Below are positions 42,644 to 50,567 of a stretch of DNA of 64,000 nt, piece by piece (the stretch's first letter is position 1; each line of letters begins with the position of its first letter). Where the stretch lies: the NCBI RefSeq assembly GCF_009363655.1, contig NZ_CP045393.1, positions 2,604,001-2,668,000 on the forward strand, in the 5' to 3' direction. The notes under the pieces were generated by a model that worked only from the letters and a program-made list of their open reading frames with translations, was not told the DNA's origin and did not search any database. The stretch comes from Roseovarius sp. THAF27. Lineage in GTDB: Bacteria > Pseudomonadota > Alphaproteobacteria > Rhodobacterales > Rhodobacteraceae. Made by a program: the position numbers and the translations under genes.

Positions 42644-43327
42644 ATGCCCATCACCACCTGCATCTTCGACGCCTACGGCACGCTTTTCGACGTCGCCGCC
42701 GCCGCCCGCACCGCCGCAGACGAGCCCGGTCGCGAGGCGTTCAAATCCCACTGGCCCGCCATCGCCGAGCACTGGCGCCTGAAGCAGCTGCAATACACCT
42801 GGCTGCGCGCGGTGATGGACCGGCACACGGACTTCTGGCAGGTCACCCAAGACGGCCTCGACTGGGCGCTCGAGGCCGAGGGCCTCGCGGACGACGCCGA
42901 CCTGCGCGAACGCCTGCTGCAGCTCTACTGGGAGCTCGAAGCCTACCCGGAGGTCCCCGCCATGCTCCACGCGCTCAAGGACGCCGGTAAAAACACCGCG
43001 ATCCTGTCCAACGGCTCGCCCGCCATGCTGGACGGCGCTGTGACATCGGCGGGCATCGGCGACGTGCTCGACGACGTGCTGTCGGTCGAAAGCGTCGGCA
43101 TCTTCAAACCCCACGCCAGCGTTTACGACCTCGTCGGCGACCGCTTCGGATGCGCCAGGTCCGAGGTCCTCTTCGTCTCTTCCAACGGCTGGGACGCAGC
43201 GGCGGCGGCGGGCTATGGCTTCACCACCGCCTGGGTCAACCGCGCCGGCGCGCCGATGGACCGCCTGCCCGCCACCCCCGGCCACGTGCTGACAGACCTC
43301 ACCGGCATCCCGGAGCTTGCCCAATAA
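42644..43327 (+). CDS. (S)-2-haloacid dehalogenase (HAD type II)
   Basis: 227 residues from the ATG at 42644. It hydrolyses L-2-haloacids to D-2-hydroxyacids through an aspartyl ester. The nucleophile lies in CIFDAYGTLFDV, the substrate-binding Arg in WRLKQLQYTWLRAVM, then ILSNGSPAML, the Lys in VGIFKPHASVYDL, and SSNGWDAAAAAGYGF. All L-DEX family positions appear present. The frame is open upstream, but MPITTCIFDAYG is the natural start. Its TAA overlaps the ATG of the next gene (TAATG). Confidence 0.92.
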   Translation: MPITTCIFDAYGTLFDVAAAARTAADEPGREAFKSHWPAIAEHWRLKQLQYTWLRAVMDRHTDFWQVTQDGLDWALEAEGLADDADLRERLLQLYWELEAYPEVPAMLHALKDAGKNTAILSNGSPAMLDGAVTSAGIGDVLDDVLSVESVGIFKPHASVYDLVGDRFGCARSEVLFVSSNGWDAAAAAGYGFTTAWVNRAGAPMDRLPATPGHVLTDLTGIPELAQ

Positions 43328-44160
43328 TGCCGCACTTCACCACGTCCGACGGCCTGTCGCTGCACTACACCGACGAAGGAAACGGCACGCCCATCCTCTG
43401 CCTCGCCGGTCTCACCCGCAACGTCACCGACTTCACCTATCTCGTGCCGCACCTGTCGGACCACCGCGTCATCCGGCTCGACTATCGCGGTCGGGGACAG
43501 TCGGACTACGCGGAAGACTACATGACCTACAACATCCTGCGCGAAGGCCAGGATGCCATCGAACTTCTCGATCACCTCGGGATCGAGCGGACCATCCTCA
43601 TCGGCACCTCACGCGGCGGCCTCATCGCCATGGCGCTCTCGCACAGCCACCCCGACCGCCTCGCCGGCGTGGTGCTGAACGACATCGGCCCCGAGGTGGC
43701 CCCCATCGGCATCCAGCGCATCATGGATTACGTCGGCAAGACGCCGCCCTTCGACACCCTCGACGCCGCCGCCGACGCGCTGGCCGCAGGCCACGCACGG
43801 GACTTCCCCGACATCCCGCTCTCCCGCTGGCGCGAACAGGCCGAGTTCATGTGGCAGGACAACCCCTCGGGCGGCATCGTCCTGCGCTACGACCCCCGCC
43901 TGCGCGACGCGCTGGTGGGCCAGGCCGGCGCGGGCGAGGCCGTGGACCTCTGGGCGCTTTTCGACGGGCTGAAACCCATCCCCACCGCCTCGATCCGGGG
44001 CGAGAATTCCGACCTCTTCACCGCAGAGACGCAAGCACAGATGCAAACCCGTCACCCTGACATGATCACCACCGTCGTGCCCAACCGCGGCCACGTCCCC
44101 TTCCTCGACGAGCCGCAATCTCTGGCCGCCATCCGCCAGTTGCTGGAGGCCGCCGCATGA
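43327..44160 (+). CDS. Alpha/beta hydrolase
   Basis: 277 residues. The nucleophile elbow is GTSRGG (Ser95), the acid lies in the later part, and the catalytic His is in VPNRGHVPFLDEP. The N-terminus has LCLAGLTRNVTDF and VIRLDYRGRGQSD. Members of this subfamily hydrolyse esters or epoxides, or cleave C-C bonds; the substrate is not clear. It overlaps the dehalogenase stop by one base and the dehydratase start by four (ATGA), giving translational coupling on both sides. Confidence 0.9.
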   Translation: MPHFTTSDGLSLHYTDEGNGTPILCLAGLTRNVTDFTYLVPHLSDHRVIRLDYRGRGQSDYAEDYMTYNILREGQDAIELLDHLGIERTILIGTSRGGLIAMALSHSHPDRLAGVVLNDIGPEVAPIGIQRIMDYVGKTPPFDTLDAAADALAAGHARDFPDIPLSRWREQAEFMWQDNPSGGIVLRYDPRLRDALVGQAGAGEAVDLWALFDGLKPIPTASIRGENSDLFTAETQAQMQTRHPDMITTVVPNRGHVPFLDEPQSLAAIRQLLEAAA

Positions 44161-45143
44161 GCGACATCACCCTCATCCGCGCCGCCGCCGAGCGCCTCAA
44201 GGGCCACGCCCGCCGCACGCCGCTGCTGTCGTCGCCCTTCCTTGATGAAATCGCGGGCCGCCGCATCCTCGTCAAACCGGAATGCCTGCAACATACCGGC
44301 AGCTTCAAGTATCGCGGCGGCCGCTCCGCCGTGTCGGCACTCGACGCCGCGACCCGCGCCAAGGGTGTCATCGCCTTTTCGTCGGGCAACCACGCCCAGG
44401 GCGTGGCCCTCGCCGCCCGCCAGATGGGCGCCCCCGCCGTCATCATCATGCCCGCCGACGCGCCCGCGTTGAAAATCGCCAACACCCGCGCCCTCGGCGC
44501 CGAGGTGGTGCTCTACGACCGCGCAGCCGGCGAAAGCCGCGAGGAACTGGGCGAGGCACTGCAGGCCGAGCGCGACCTCACCCTGATCCGCCCCTATGAC
44601 GAGCCGCAGGTCATCGCCGGCCAGGGCACCTGCGGGCTGGAGATTGCCGAACAGGCGGCGGACCTCGGCATCCATGAGGCCGAAATGCTGGTCTGCTGTG
44701 GCGGCGGCGGCTTCACCTCCGGCATCGCCCTGGCGCTCGATGCCGACGCACCGGGCCTCAAGGTGCGCCCGGTGGAACCCGAAGGCTTCGACGACGTCAC
44801 CCGCTCGCTCGCCTCGGGCCAGATCGAGACCAACGCAGGCGTCAGCGGCAATATCTGCGACGCCATCCTCACCCCCGCGCCGGGCCAGATCACCTTCCCG
44901 ATCCTCAAACGCCTCTGCGGCCCGGGCCTTGTCGTCAGCGAAGACGACTGCCTGCGCGCCATGGCCCACGCCTTCCAGCGCCTGAAACTCGTGGCCGAAC
45001 CCGGCGGCGCCGCCGCCCTCGCCGCGGCCCTCTTCCACGGCGACCAACTTAACGCCGACACGGTCATCTGCACGATCTCCGGCGGCAATGTCGACGCGCC
45101 CATGTTCGCGCGTGCCCTCGAAACACTCGGAGAAACCCCATGA
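44157..45143 (+). CDS. PLP-dependent threonine/serine dehydratase-like protein
   Basis: 328 residues, fold-type II PLP enzyme. The PLP lysine is in LQHTGSFKYRGGRSAV, followed by FSSGNHAQGVALAARQMGAP and the phosphate loop CCGGGGFTSGIALAL. A late Ser/Gly segment (CTISGGNVD) contacts PLP. It lacks the ACT regulatory domain of IlvA, resembling catabolic threonine ammonia-lyases, hydroxyaspartate ammonia-lyases and serine racemases. Starts and stops overlap with both neighbours (ATGA at each end). Confidence 0.9.
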   Translation: MSDITLIRAAAERLKGHARRTPLLSSPFLDEIAGRRILVKPECLQHTGSFKYRGGRSAVSALDAATRAKGVIAFSSGNHAQGVALAARQMGAPAVIIMPADAPALKIANTRALGAEVVLYDRAAGESREELGEALQAERDLTLIRPYDEPQVIAGQGTCGLEIAEQAADLGIHEAEMLVCCGGGGFTSGIALALDADAPGLKVRPVEPEGFDDVTRSLASGQIETNAGVSGNICDAILTPAPGQITFPILKRLCGPGLVVSEDDCLRAMAHAFQRLKLVAEPGGAAALAAALFHGDQLNADTVICTISGGNVDAPMFARALETLGETP

Positions 45144-45604
45144 GACGCGTCGAAGGCGACCTGATCGCGCTCGCCAAATCCGGCCAGTTCGACGTGCTGG
45201 TCCACGGCTGCAACTGCTTTCACGCCATGGGCGCGGGCATCGCCCGCATCATCGCCATGGAATTCCCCGCCGCAGCGCAGGCCGACATGGAGACATCCAA
45301 GGGCGACCGCGCCAAGCTGGGCACCATCTCTCACGCCACGGTCGATTGCGACGGCCACAGCCTGACCATCGTCAACGCCTACACCCAGTTCGATCACAGC
45401 GGTCACGGGCAAAAGGTCGATTACGACGCGCTGCAATCGGCCTTCGAAAAGGTCGCAGACCAGTTCGCCGAAGCCCGCATCGGCTATCCCCTGATCGGCG
45501 CAGGCCTGGCGGGCGGCGACTGGGACGAGATCGCCCCGCGCATCGACACCGCGCTCGACGGGATCGACCACGCCCTCGTGGTCCTGCCCGTCGCCGATGG
45601 CTAG
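45140..45604 (+). CDS. Macro-domain protein (ADP-ribose related)
   Basis: 154 residues, a single macro domain. The ligand loops are VLVHGCNCFHAMGAGIARIIA (first loop) and IGYPLIGAGLAGGDWDEI (second loop). It resembles ADP-ribose-1''-phosphate phosphatases (Poa1-like) that have Cys in the first loop. It probably binds or hydrolyses ADP-ribose derivatives. It overlaps the dehydratase stop by four bases and ends the coupled four-gene run. Confidence 0.9.
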   Translation: MRRVEGDLIALAKSGQFDVLVHGCNCFHAMGAGIARIIAMEFPAAAQADMETSKGDRAKLGTISHATVDCDGHSLTIVNAYTQFDHSGHGQKVDYDALQSAFEKVADQFAEARIGYPLIGAGLAGGDWDEIAPRIDTALDGIDHALVVLPVADG

Positions 45605-45629
45605 GCCCGTGGCCCGCCCCGGACGCAAC

Positions 45630-45695
45630 CGGAATTTGCGCAAATTCCGTGATAGAAAATACGCATTTTCTATCACGTTTTCCGCGCGGAAAACG
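45630..45695. repeat. Three consecutive palindromes after the macro-domain gene
   Basis: A perfect 20-bp palindrome CGGAATTTGCGCAAATTCCG (45630-45649), a 12-bp-stem hairpin GTGATAGAAAAT/ATTTTCTATCAC with loop ACGC (45649-45676), and another perfect 20-bp palindrome CGTTTTCCGCGCGGAAAACG (45676-45695). The three units abut each other. It lies between two rightward genes. The layout and the first unit resemble the cluster at 24801-24868. Confidence 0.88.
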
Positions 45696-45722
45696 CCGCC
45701 AGGACCATAGGACAATCGCCCC

Positions 45723-46931
45723 ATGACCGACGTCACCATCGCCAGCTTCAACGTGAAAAACCTGATCGGCCCCGACCGAGAATACTACGAATTCCAATCC
45801 TACACCCCCGAGGAATACGCCTGGAAGCTCGACTGGATGGCCGACCAGATCCTGACGCTCGACGCCGACGTGATCTGCTTCCAGGAGATCTTCGAGAAAG
45901 ACGCCCTGCACGCCGTCATCGACGAGGCGTCCATCCGCGCCCGCGCCCTCAACGACGCGGCCATCCCCGACCGCTCCAAACGCTATCACCGCAAGGCGAT
46001 CTTCCGCAAACTGGCCGTCACGCCCTATGACGACGCCACGCTGGCCTTCGCCCCCAACGCCGCCGATACCGGCGAGCCGGGCAAACGGCGCCCCGGGGTC
46101 GCGATGCTGTCGCGACTGGGCTTTGCTGGCACGCCCGAGATCATCCAGGACCTCGAAGAGCCGCTTTCCATCCCCTTCCAGCCTTTGCGCGGCATGGACG
46201 GCACGCAGGACGCCGGGCATTACGTCCTGCGCCGCCTGTCGCGGCCTGTCATCAAGGCGCGCATCCCCATGGGCGAACAGACCGTGACGGTCTTCAACTG
46301 CCACCTGAAATCCAAGCTGGGCGAATACATCACGCCCCCCGGCGCCGACTACGCCCCCGAAGAGGACCTGACGCACTACGATCCCATCGGCCGCGCCATG
46401 GGATCACTGCGCGCCACCGTCCGCCGCATGGCCGAGGCCTGGGTGCTGCGCCGCGAGGTCGTGCGCGAGATCGAGGCCGGCCACCCGGTCATGGTGCTGG
46501 GCGATTTCAACGACGGCGAACATGCCGTCTCGACCGAGATCATCACCGGCGAGGCGCCCTTCAAGAACTATGCCTGGATGCTGCGCCACGACGCGCAGGA
46601 CCGTTCCAACCGCTATTCGGACGAGGAAAACCGCCGGATCACCGAGGAGGTCGAGCGCGTCCGCCTGCATTCGGCGGAAAAGATGTTCGTCCGCAAATCC
46701 CTGCGCGACATGGTCTACACCTCGGCCTTCGGCGGCGTCTTCGAGAGCATCGACCAGATATTCCTGTCCCGCCACTTCCACCCCGACAATCCCGACCGGG
46801 CGGGCGAGATGACCTACTTCAGCGTCTTCAACGACCACCTCACCGACGGCTCGCACCCCGAAGCGCCCTATAACAAGCTCGCCTCGGACCACGGCCAGAT
46901 CATGGCGCACCTGCGGATGCAGGAGACGTAA
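45723..46931 (+). CDS. Endonuclease/exonuclease/phosphatase-family protein
   Basis: 402 residues. Metal-dependent EEP fold: TIASFNVKNLIGPDREYY (metal Asn), ADVICFQEIFEKDAL (metal Glu), VFNCHLKSKLGE (His), VMVLGDFNDGEHAVS (Asp and Asn), and a terminal LASDHGQIMAHL (Asp-His pair). No signal peptide is visible. Possible substrates include nucleic acids, inositol phosphates or sphingolipids, and cannot be told from sequence. A triple-palindrome cluster lies just upstream. Confidence 0.9.
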   Translation: MTDVTIASFNVKNLIGPDREYYEFQSYTPEEYAWKLDWMADQILTLDADVICFQEIFEKDALHAVIDEASIRARALNDAAIPDRSKRYHRKAIFRKLAVTPYDDATLAFAPNAADTGEPGKRRPGVAMLSRLGFAGTPEIIQDLEEPLSIPFQPLRGMDGTQDAGHYVLRRLSRPVIKARIPMGEQTVTVFNCHLKSKLGEYITPPGADYAPEEDLTHYDPIGRAMGSLRATVRRMAEAWVLRREVVREIEAGHPVMVLGDFNDGEHAVSTEIITGEAPFKNYAWMLRHDAQDRSNRYSDEENRRITEEVERVRLHSAEKMFVRKSLRDMVYTSAFGGVFESIDQIFLSRHFHPDNPDRAGEMTYFSVFNDHLTDGSHPEAPYNKLASDHGQIMAHLRMQET

Positions 46932-46946
46932 CACCGCCCGCGCACG

Positions 46947-46968
46947 CCCGGGGCCTCAGCGCCCCGGG
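46947..46968 (+). terminator. Hairpin after the EEP gene
   Basis: CCCGGGGC (46947-46954) pairs with GCCCCGGG (46961-46968), an 8-bp stem with a six-base loop, 16 bp past the stop. There is no T-tract, so it may act as a weak terminator or a stability element. Confidence 0.35.
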
Positions 46969-47110
46969 GTCAGGAAATCCCGACTGTGACGGCCCCGCGG
47001 CGCGTGGTACCGTCGATCATTATTTGATGAAACAATATAGGGTCGGTGGCCCTTATTCAATAAAATCAGTTCGATACGTTGTGCCAATAGTCCGGCCACC
47101 GTTCTGCGTC

Positions 47111-47434
47111 ATGGAAATTCTCGACATCAGACTGCTGGGGTTGGCGGTCGTCGCCGCCTTGGGTTACGGCATCGCCACCATCGGAATGAAGATTGCCTCC
47201 GGCCACTGGTCACTCGTCGCCTACGGTCTCATCCTGCTTGGGTTCATCGCCGCGACACAGGCCGAGGTCGTGCTGATGCGCGGGGTGACGCTCGGCACGC
47301 TCTACCTGCTGATCATCGCGATCGAGACGCTGATCGTGCTGACCTACGCCTATTCCATCGGCGAGGGCCTGTCCTCGCGCGACGTGGGCGGCGGCGCGCT
47401 CATCCTTCTGGGACTGGCGATCGTCTCTCACTGA
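47111..47434 (+). CDS. Small SMR/EamA-like membrane protein
   Basis: 107 residues from the ATG at 47111, with four hydrophobic segments. The last half, LTYAYSIGEGLSSRDVGGGALILLGLAIV, resembles the end of small multidrug-resistance or EamA half-transporters. The glutamate essential for SMR drug binding in span 1 is missing (ALGYGIATIGMKIASG has none). It may therefore be a partner subunit or carry something else. AT-rich DNA surrounds it, unlike most of the window. Confidence 0.7.
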   Translation: MEILDIRLLGLAVVAALGYGIATIGMKIASGHWSLVAYGLILLGFIAATQAEVVLMRGVTLGTLYLLIIAIETLIVLTYAYSIGEGLSSRDVGGGALILLGLAIVSH

Positions 47435-47681
47435 CTGGCCTCTGCGGCGGGCCGGCGCCTGTGCCAATCGGCGGCGCTCCGCGCAACGCGGAGCGGTCAA
47501 TGCCGCCCTGTTCAGGGTTGCAAATCTGGCAGCACAAACAACCCAAGATTTAAATAATCATTGACAGACCCTGCCATGACGAGTCATTTATAAAGGATAT
47601 TACTCACGCTCTCCGGCGTTTTTCTTGACTGCCTTTGACCAATTTCTTGCCCGAAGACCTTTTCATGAAAGGAAATTTCCA

Positions 47682-49613
47682 ATGCCCAAGGACCGTGCCG
47701 AATCCACCTATCGATTCCGTGTCGAGGCTGCCGAACTTGCCCGTCACCGCCACCACCCCGAACATCGCGCCAATGGCGACGAGGCGCGCTACGGCGCCGC
47801 CTGCTACCCGATGAGCTTCACCAAGGGGCTCGATCACGACCAGGCCACCGGCCTTGTCGCCGACACCGACGCGTTCGAGGCTTTCCGCAAGGCCATCGAC
47901 AACGGTTTCTGCGAACCCTTCACCACGCGGGTGCCCGTCCCTCGCGACGAGCCGCGCCGCTTCTGGGAGGCGCCCACCGCGGGCATCGTCCATGACCTGC
48001 AAGGCCCTGACGCACAGGCCGTCACCATGCCGCCCGCGCCCGAGCTCTGCTCGGACGAGCTGGCCTTCGAGATGGCCGAGGTCTACGAGCTTGCGATCCT
48101 GCGCGACGTGCCCTTCACCGCCTTCGAGGAAGGCGCGGGCAATGCCGCGGTCGACGCCTCGGCCACGCGTCTCGACGGGCTGGCCTATGCAACCGATGGC
48201 TTCACGGGCCGCCCGCGAAAAACGAACGCCGCGGGGAACCTTTCGTCCGGCACCGTCTTTCGCGGCTCCTCGCCCGGTGTGCTCAACGGCCCCTACCTGT
48301 CGCAATTTCTGCTGATCGGCTCCTCGCCCGGTGCCAAGAAACCCGAACAGGGGCTGATCGAATACGGCGCCCAGCTTGTCGACCAGACCGTGCCTGTCGC
48401 GGGCGAAACCGACTACATGACCACCTGGAATGACTGGCTGCGGGTGCAGCGCGGCTATGGCGGCACCGGCATCCAGGACTTTTCCCTCGACCAGCGCCGG
48501 TTCATCTGCACCCCGCGCGACCTGGCGACCTACGTGCATTTCGACGCGCTCTACCAGGCCTATCTCAACGCCTGCCTGCTCCTTCTGGCGCAGAAAGCGC
48601 CGTTCGATCCGGCCTTCGACCTGCTGTCCGGCCCGCCGGGGGACCGGCTGATGATCGACCCCGCGACCGGCGCGAAAGTGCCCTACAACGCCGGCGGATT
48701 CGCGCTCTGGGGCGGGCCGCACATCCTCAGCCTCGTGACCGAGGTGGCCACACGCGGCCTCAAGGCCGTCCGCTACCAGAAGTTCAACGTGCACCTGCGC
48801 CTGCGCCCCGAGGCGCTGGCCGCGCGGATCGCGCGCGCCGACGAGATCGAGAAACGGTTCCCGCAGATCTGCGGCTGCTTCACCGCCATGCGCGACGCGC
48901 TCAAGCCGACCCTCGACGCGCTCGACGCCCACCCGACCAGCGGCAACGGCGCCGACGCGGCACTCCTGCCCATGGCCTTCGGCGAGGGCTCGCCGATGCA
49001 CCCGACCTACGGTGCGGGCCATGCCACCGTCGCCGGGGCCTGCGTGACCATGCTCAAGGCGTTCTACGACACGTCCTCGGTCTTCGTGCGCATCACGAAC
49101 CCCAAAGACAAAACCGACTGTGATGCAGGCTTCTACGACAAGGCTGCGATCCATGACGCCCTCTGCGACGGCAAGGTGGTCGAGGCCGGCGCCTATCGCT
49201 GCGAGATGCTGACCAAGGAAGAAAAGAAGAAGGCCGAGCATTGCAAGAAGGACTGTGGCGTTCACCTGCCGATGTCCAAACTCGTCTTCAAGCCCTGCGG
49301 AACCTACAAGCTGGTCAAGAAGGACACCAAGAAGAACATCGCCGAACATGTCGTGCTGCACCCGAGCGACAAGAAAGAACAGTGCTGCCCCCTGACGCTC
49401 GAGGGCGAGTTGAACAAGCTCGCCGCCAACATCTCGATCGGGCGCAACATGGCCGGCGTGCACTATTTCTCCGACTATTACGACAGCCTGCGCATGGGCG
49501 AGCGGATCGCCATCGGCATCCTCGAAGAGCAGGCTCTCGGCTATCCGGCGGATGACTTCGTCATGTCAGTCCCCACGTTCGACGGCGAGATCCGCCGGAT
49601 CGGACGCAAGTAG
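47682..49613 (+). CDS. Vanadium-dependent haloperoxidase
   Basis: 643 residues from the ATG at 47682, preceded by AAAGGA. The vanadate site is complete: Lys367 and Arg375 in QKFNVHLRLRPE, His440, Gly446 and His447 in SPMHPTYGAGHAT (Ala445 replaces the Ser of many homologues), and Arg588 and His594 in IGRNMAGVHYFSD. It oxidises halides, probably bromide, with peroxide, as in algal-type bromoperoxidases. No signal peptide is visible. An unusual Cys/Lys-rich segment (about 470-570, eight cysteines) lies between the two halves of the site. TTGACA occurs about 120 bp upstream. Confidence 0.9.
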   Translation: MPKDRAESTYRFRVEAAELARHRHHPEHRANGDEARYGAACYPMSFTKGLDHDQATGLVADTDAFEAFRKAIDNGFCEPFTTRVPVPRDEPRRFWEAPTAGIVHDLQGPDAQAVTMPPAPELCSDELAFEMAEVYELAILRDVPFTAFEEGAGNAAVDASATRLDGLAYATDGFTGRPRKTNAAGNLSSGTVFRGSSPGVLNGPYLSQFLLIGSSPGAKKPEQGLIEYGAQLVDQTVPVAGETDYMTTWNDWLRVQRGYGGTGIQDFSLDQRRFICTPRDLATYVHFDALYQAYLNACLLLLAQKAPFDPAFDLLSGPPGDRLMIDPATGAKVPYNAGGFALWGGPHILSLVTEVATRGLKAVRYQKFNVHLRLRPEALAARIARADEIEKRFPQICGCFTAMRDALKPTLDALDAHPTSGNGADAALLPMAFGEGSPMHPTYGAGHATVAGACVTMLKAFYDTSSVFVRITNPKDKTDCDAGFYDKAAIHDALCDGKVVEAGAYRCEMLTKEEKKKAEHCKKDCGVHLPMSKLVFKPCGTYKLVKKDTKKNIAEHVVLHPSDKKEQCCPLTLEGELNKLAANISIGRNMAGVHYFSDYYDSLRMGERIAIGILEEQALGYPADDFVMSVPTFDGEIRRIGRK

Positions 49614-49629
49614 CGTCCGCCCCAAGCGG

Positions 49630-49657
49630 CGGCCCGGGTCTACTCCCTCCCGGGCCG
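49630..49657 (+). terminator. Hairpin terminator after the haloperoxidase
   Basis: CGGCCCGGG (49630-49638) pairs perfectly with CCCGGGCCG (49649-49657), a 9-bp stem with a 10-base loop, 16 bp past the stop codon. Only TT follows, so it is not a classical Rho-independent terminator. Confidence 0.4.
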
Positions 49658-49699
49658 TTCGCAGTGGACAAGGCCGGCAGGGTGTGGCTCTTTGCGCCC

Positions 49700-50488
49700 A
49701 TGCCCCATGTTCATCTCAACAACATCGACATTCACTACCGCGACGAAGGCACGGCGGACGGCCCGGCCCTCGTCTTCGCCAATTCGCTGGGCACCGACCT
49801 GCACCTGTGGGACGCGATCCTGCCCCACCTGCCAAAGGGCCTGCGCCTCATCCGCTATGACAAGCGCGGCCACGGCCAGACCAGCGTACCGCCCGCGCCC
49901 TATGCCATGGGCACCCTCGTGCGCGACGCCGAGGCGCTGCTCGACCATCTCGACATCCGCGACTGCGTCTTCGTCGGGCTCTCCATCGGCGGGCTGATCG
50001 CGCAAGGCCTCGCGGTCAAGCGCCTCGATCTCGTCCGCTGCATGGTCCTGTCGAACACCGCCGCCAGGATCGGCAACCAGAAACTCTGGCAGGAGCGCAT
50101 CGACGCCGTCCGCGTGGGCGGGATCGAGGCGCTGGCCGACGCCACGATGGAACGCTGGTTCTCCCGCTACTTCCTCGCCAGGCCGGAGCTGCAAACCTGG
50201 CGCGACATGCTCACCGGCCAACCAGACGAAGGTTACATCGGCTGCTCGGCGGCGATCTCCGGCACCGATTTCTACACTCCCACCAGCGGGTTGCGCCTGC
50301 CCACCCTGGGCATCGCCGGCTCCGAGGACGGCGCCACCCCGCCCGATCTGGTGCGCGAAACGACCCAATTGATTCCCGGCTCCGAGTTCCACCTAATGCG
50401 CCGCACGGGCCACCTGCCCTGCGTCGAGGCGCCCGAGGCCTATGCCGCCCGCCTGACGCAGTTCCTGCAAGAAACAGGCCACATCTGA
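49700..50488 (+). CDS. pcaD: 3-oxoadipate enol-lactonase-like alpha/beta hydrolase
   Basis: 262 residues from the ATG at 49700; a GTG 12 codons upstream is possible. The nucleophile elbow is VGLSIGGLIAQGLA, with RYDKRGHGQTS before it and the catalytic His in RRTGHLPCVEAPEAYA. The layout matches PcaD, which opens 3-oxoadipate enol-lactone in aromatic degradation. No other beta-ketoadipate genes are in the window, so the specific reaction is not confirmed by context. Confidence 0.8.
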   Translation: MPHVHLNNIDIHYRDEGTADGPALVFANSLGTDLHLWDAILPHLPKGLRLIRYDKRGHGQTSVPPAPYAMGTLVRDAEALLDHLDIRDCVFVGLSIGGLIAQGLAVKRLDLVRCMVLSNTAARIGNQKLWQERIDAVRVGGIEALADATMERWFSRYFLARPELQTWRDMLTGQPDEGYIGCSAAISGTDFYTPTSGLRLPTLGIAGSEDGATPPDLVRETTQLIPGSEFHLMRRTGHLPCVEAPEAYAARLTQFLQETGHI

Positions 50489-50567
50489 CCGCGCACGACC
50501 GACGCACCCTTTCCGCGATGAACGGCCCCGACTACAGTCCGATGCATAGATCCAGACCGGAGCCTTC

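Noticed and set aside
47111-47434. Classical SMR multidrug pump
   Set aside because: The essential glutamate of the first span is absent, so drug efflux cannot be claimed.
47561-47589. Promoter TTGACA before the haloperoxidase
   Set aside because: The -35 is perfect, but no acceptable -10 lies at 16-18 bp; TATAAA is about 22 bp away.
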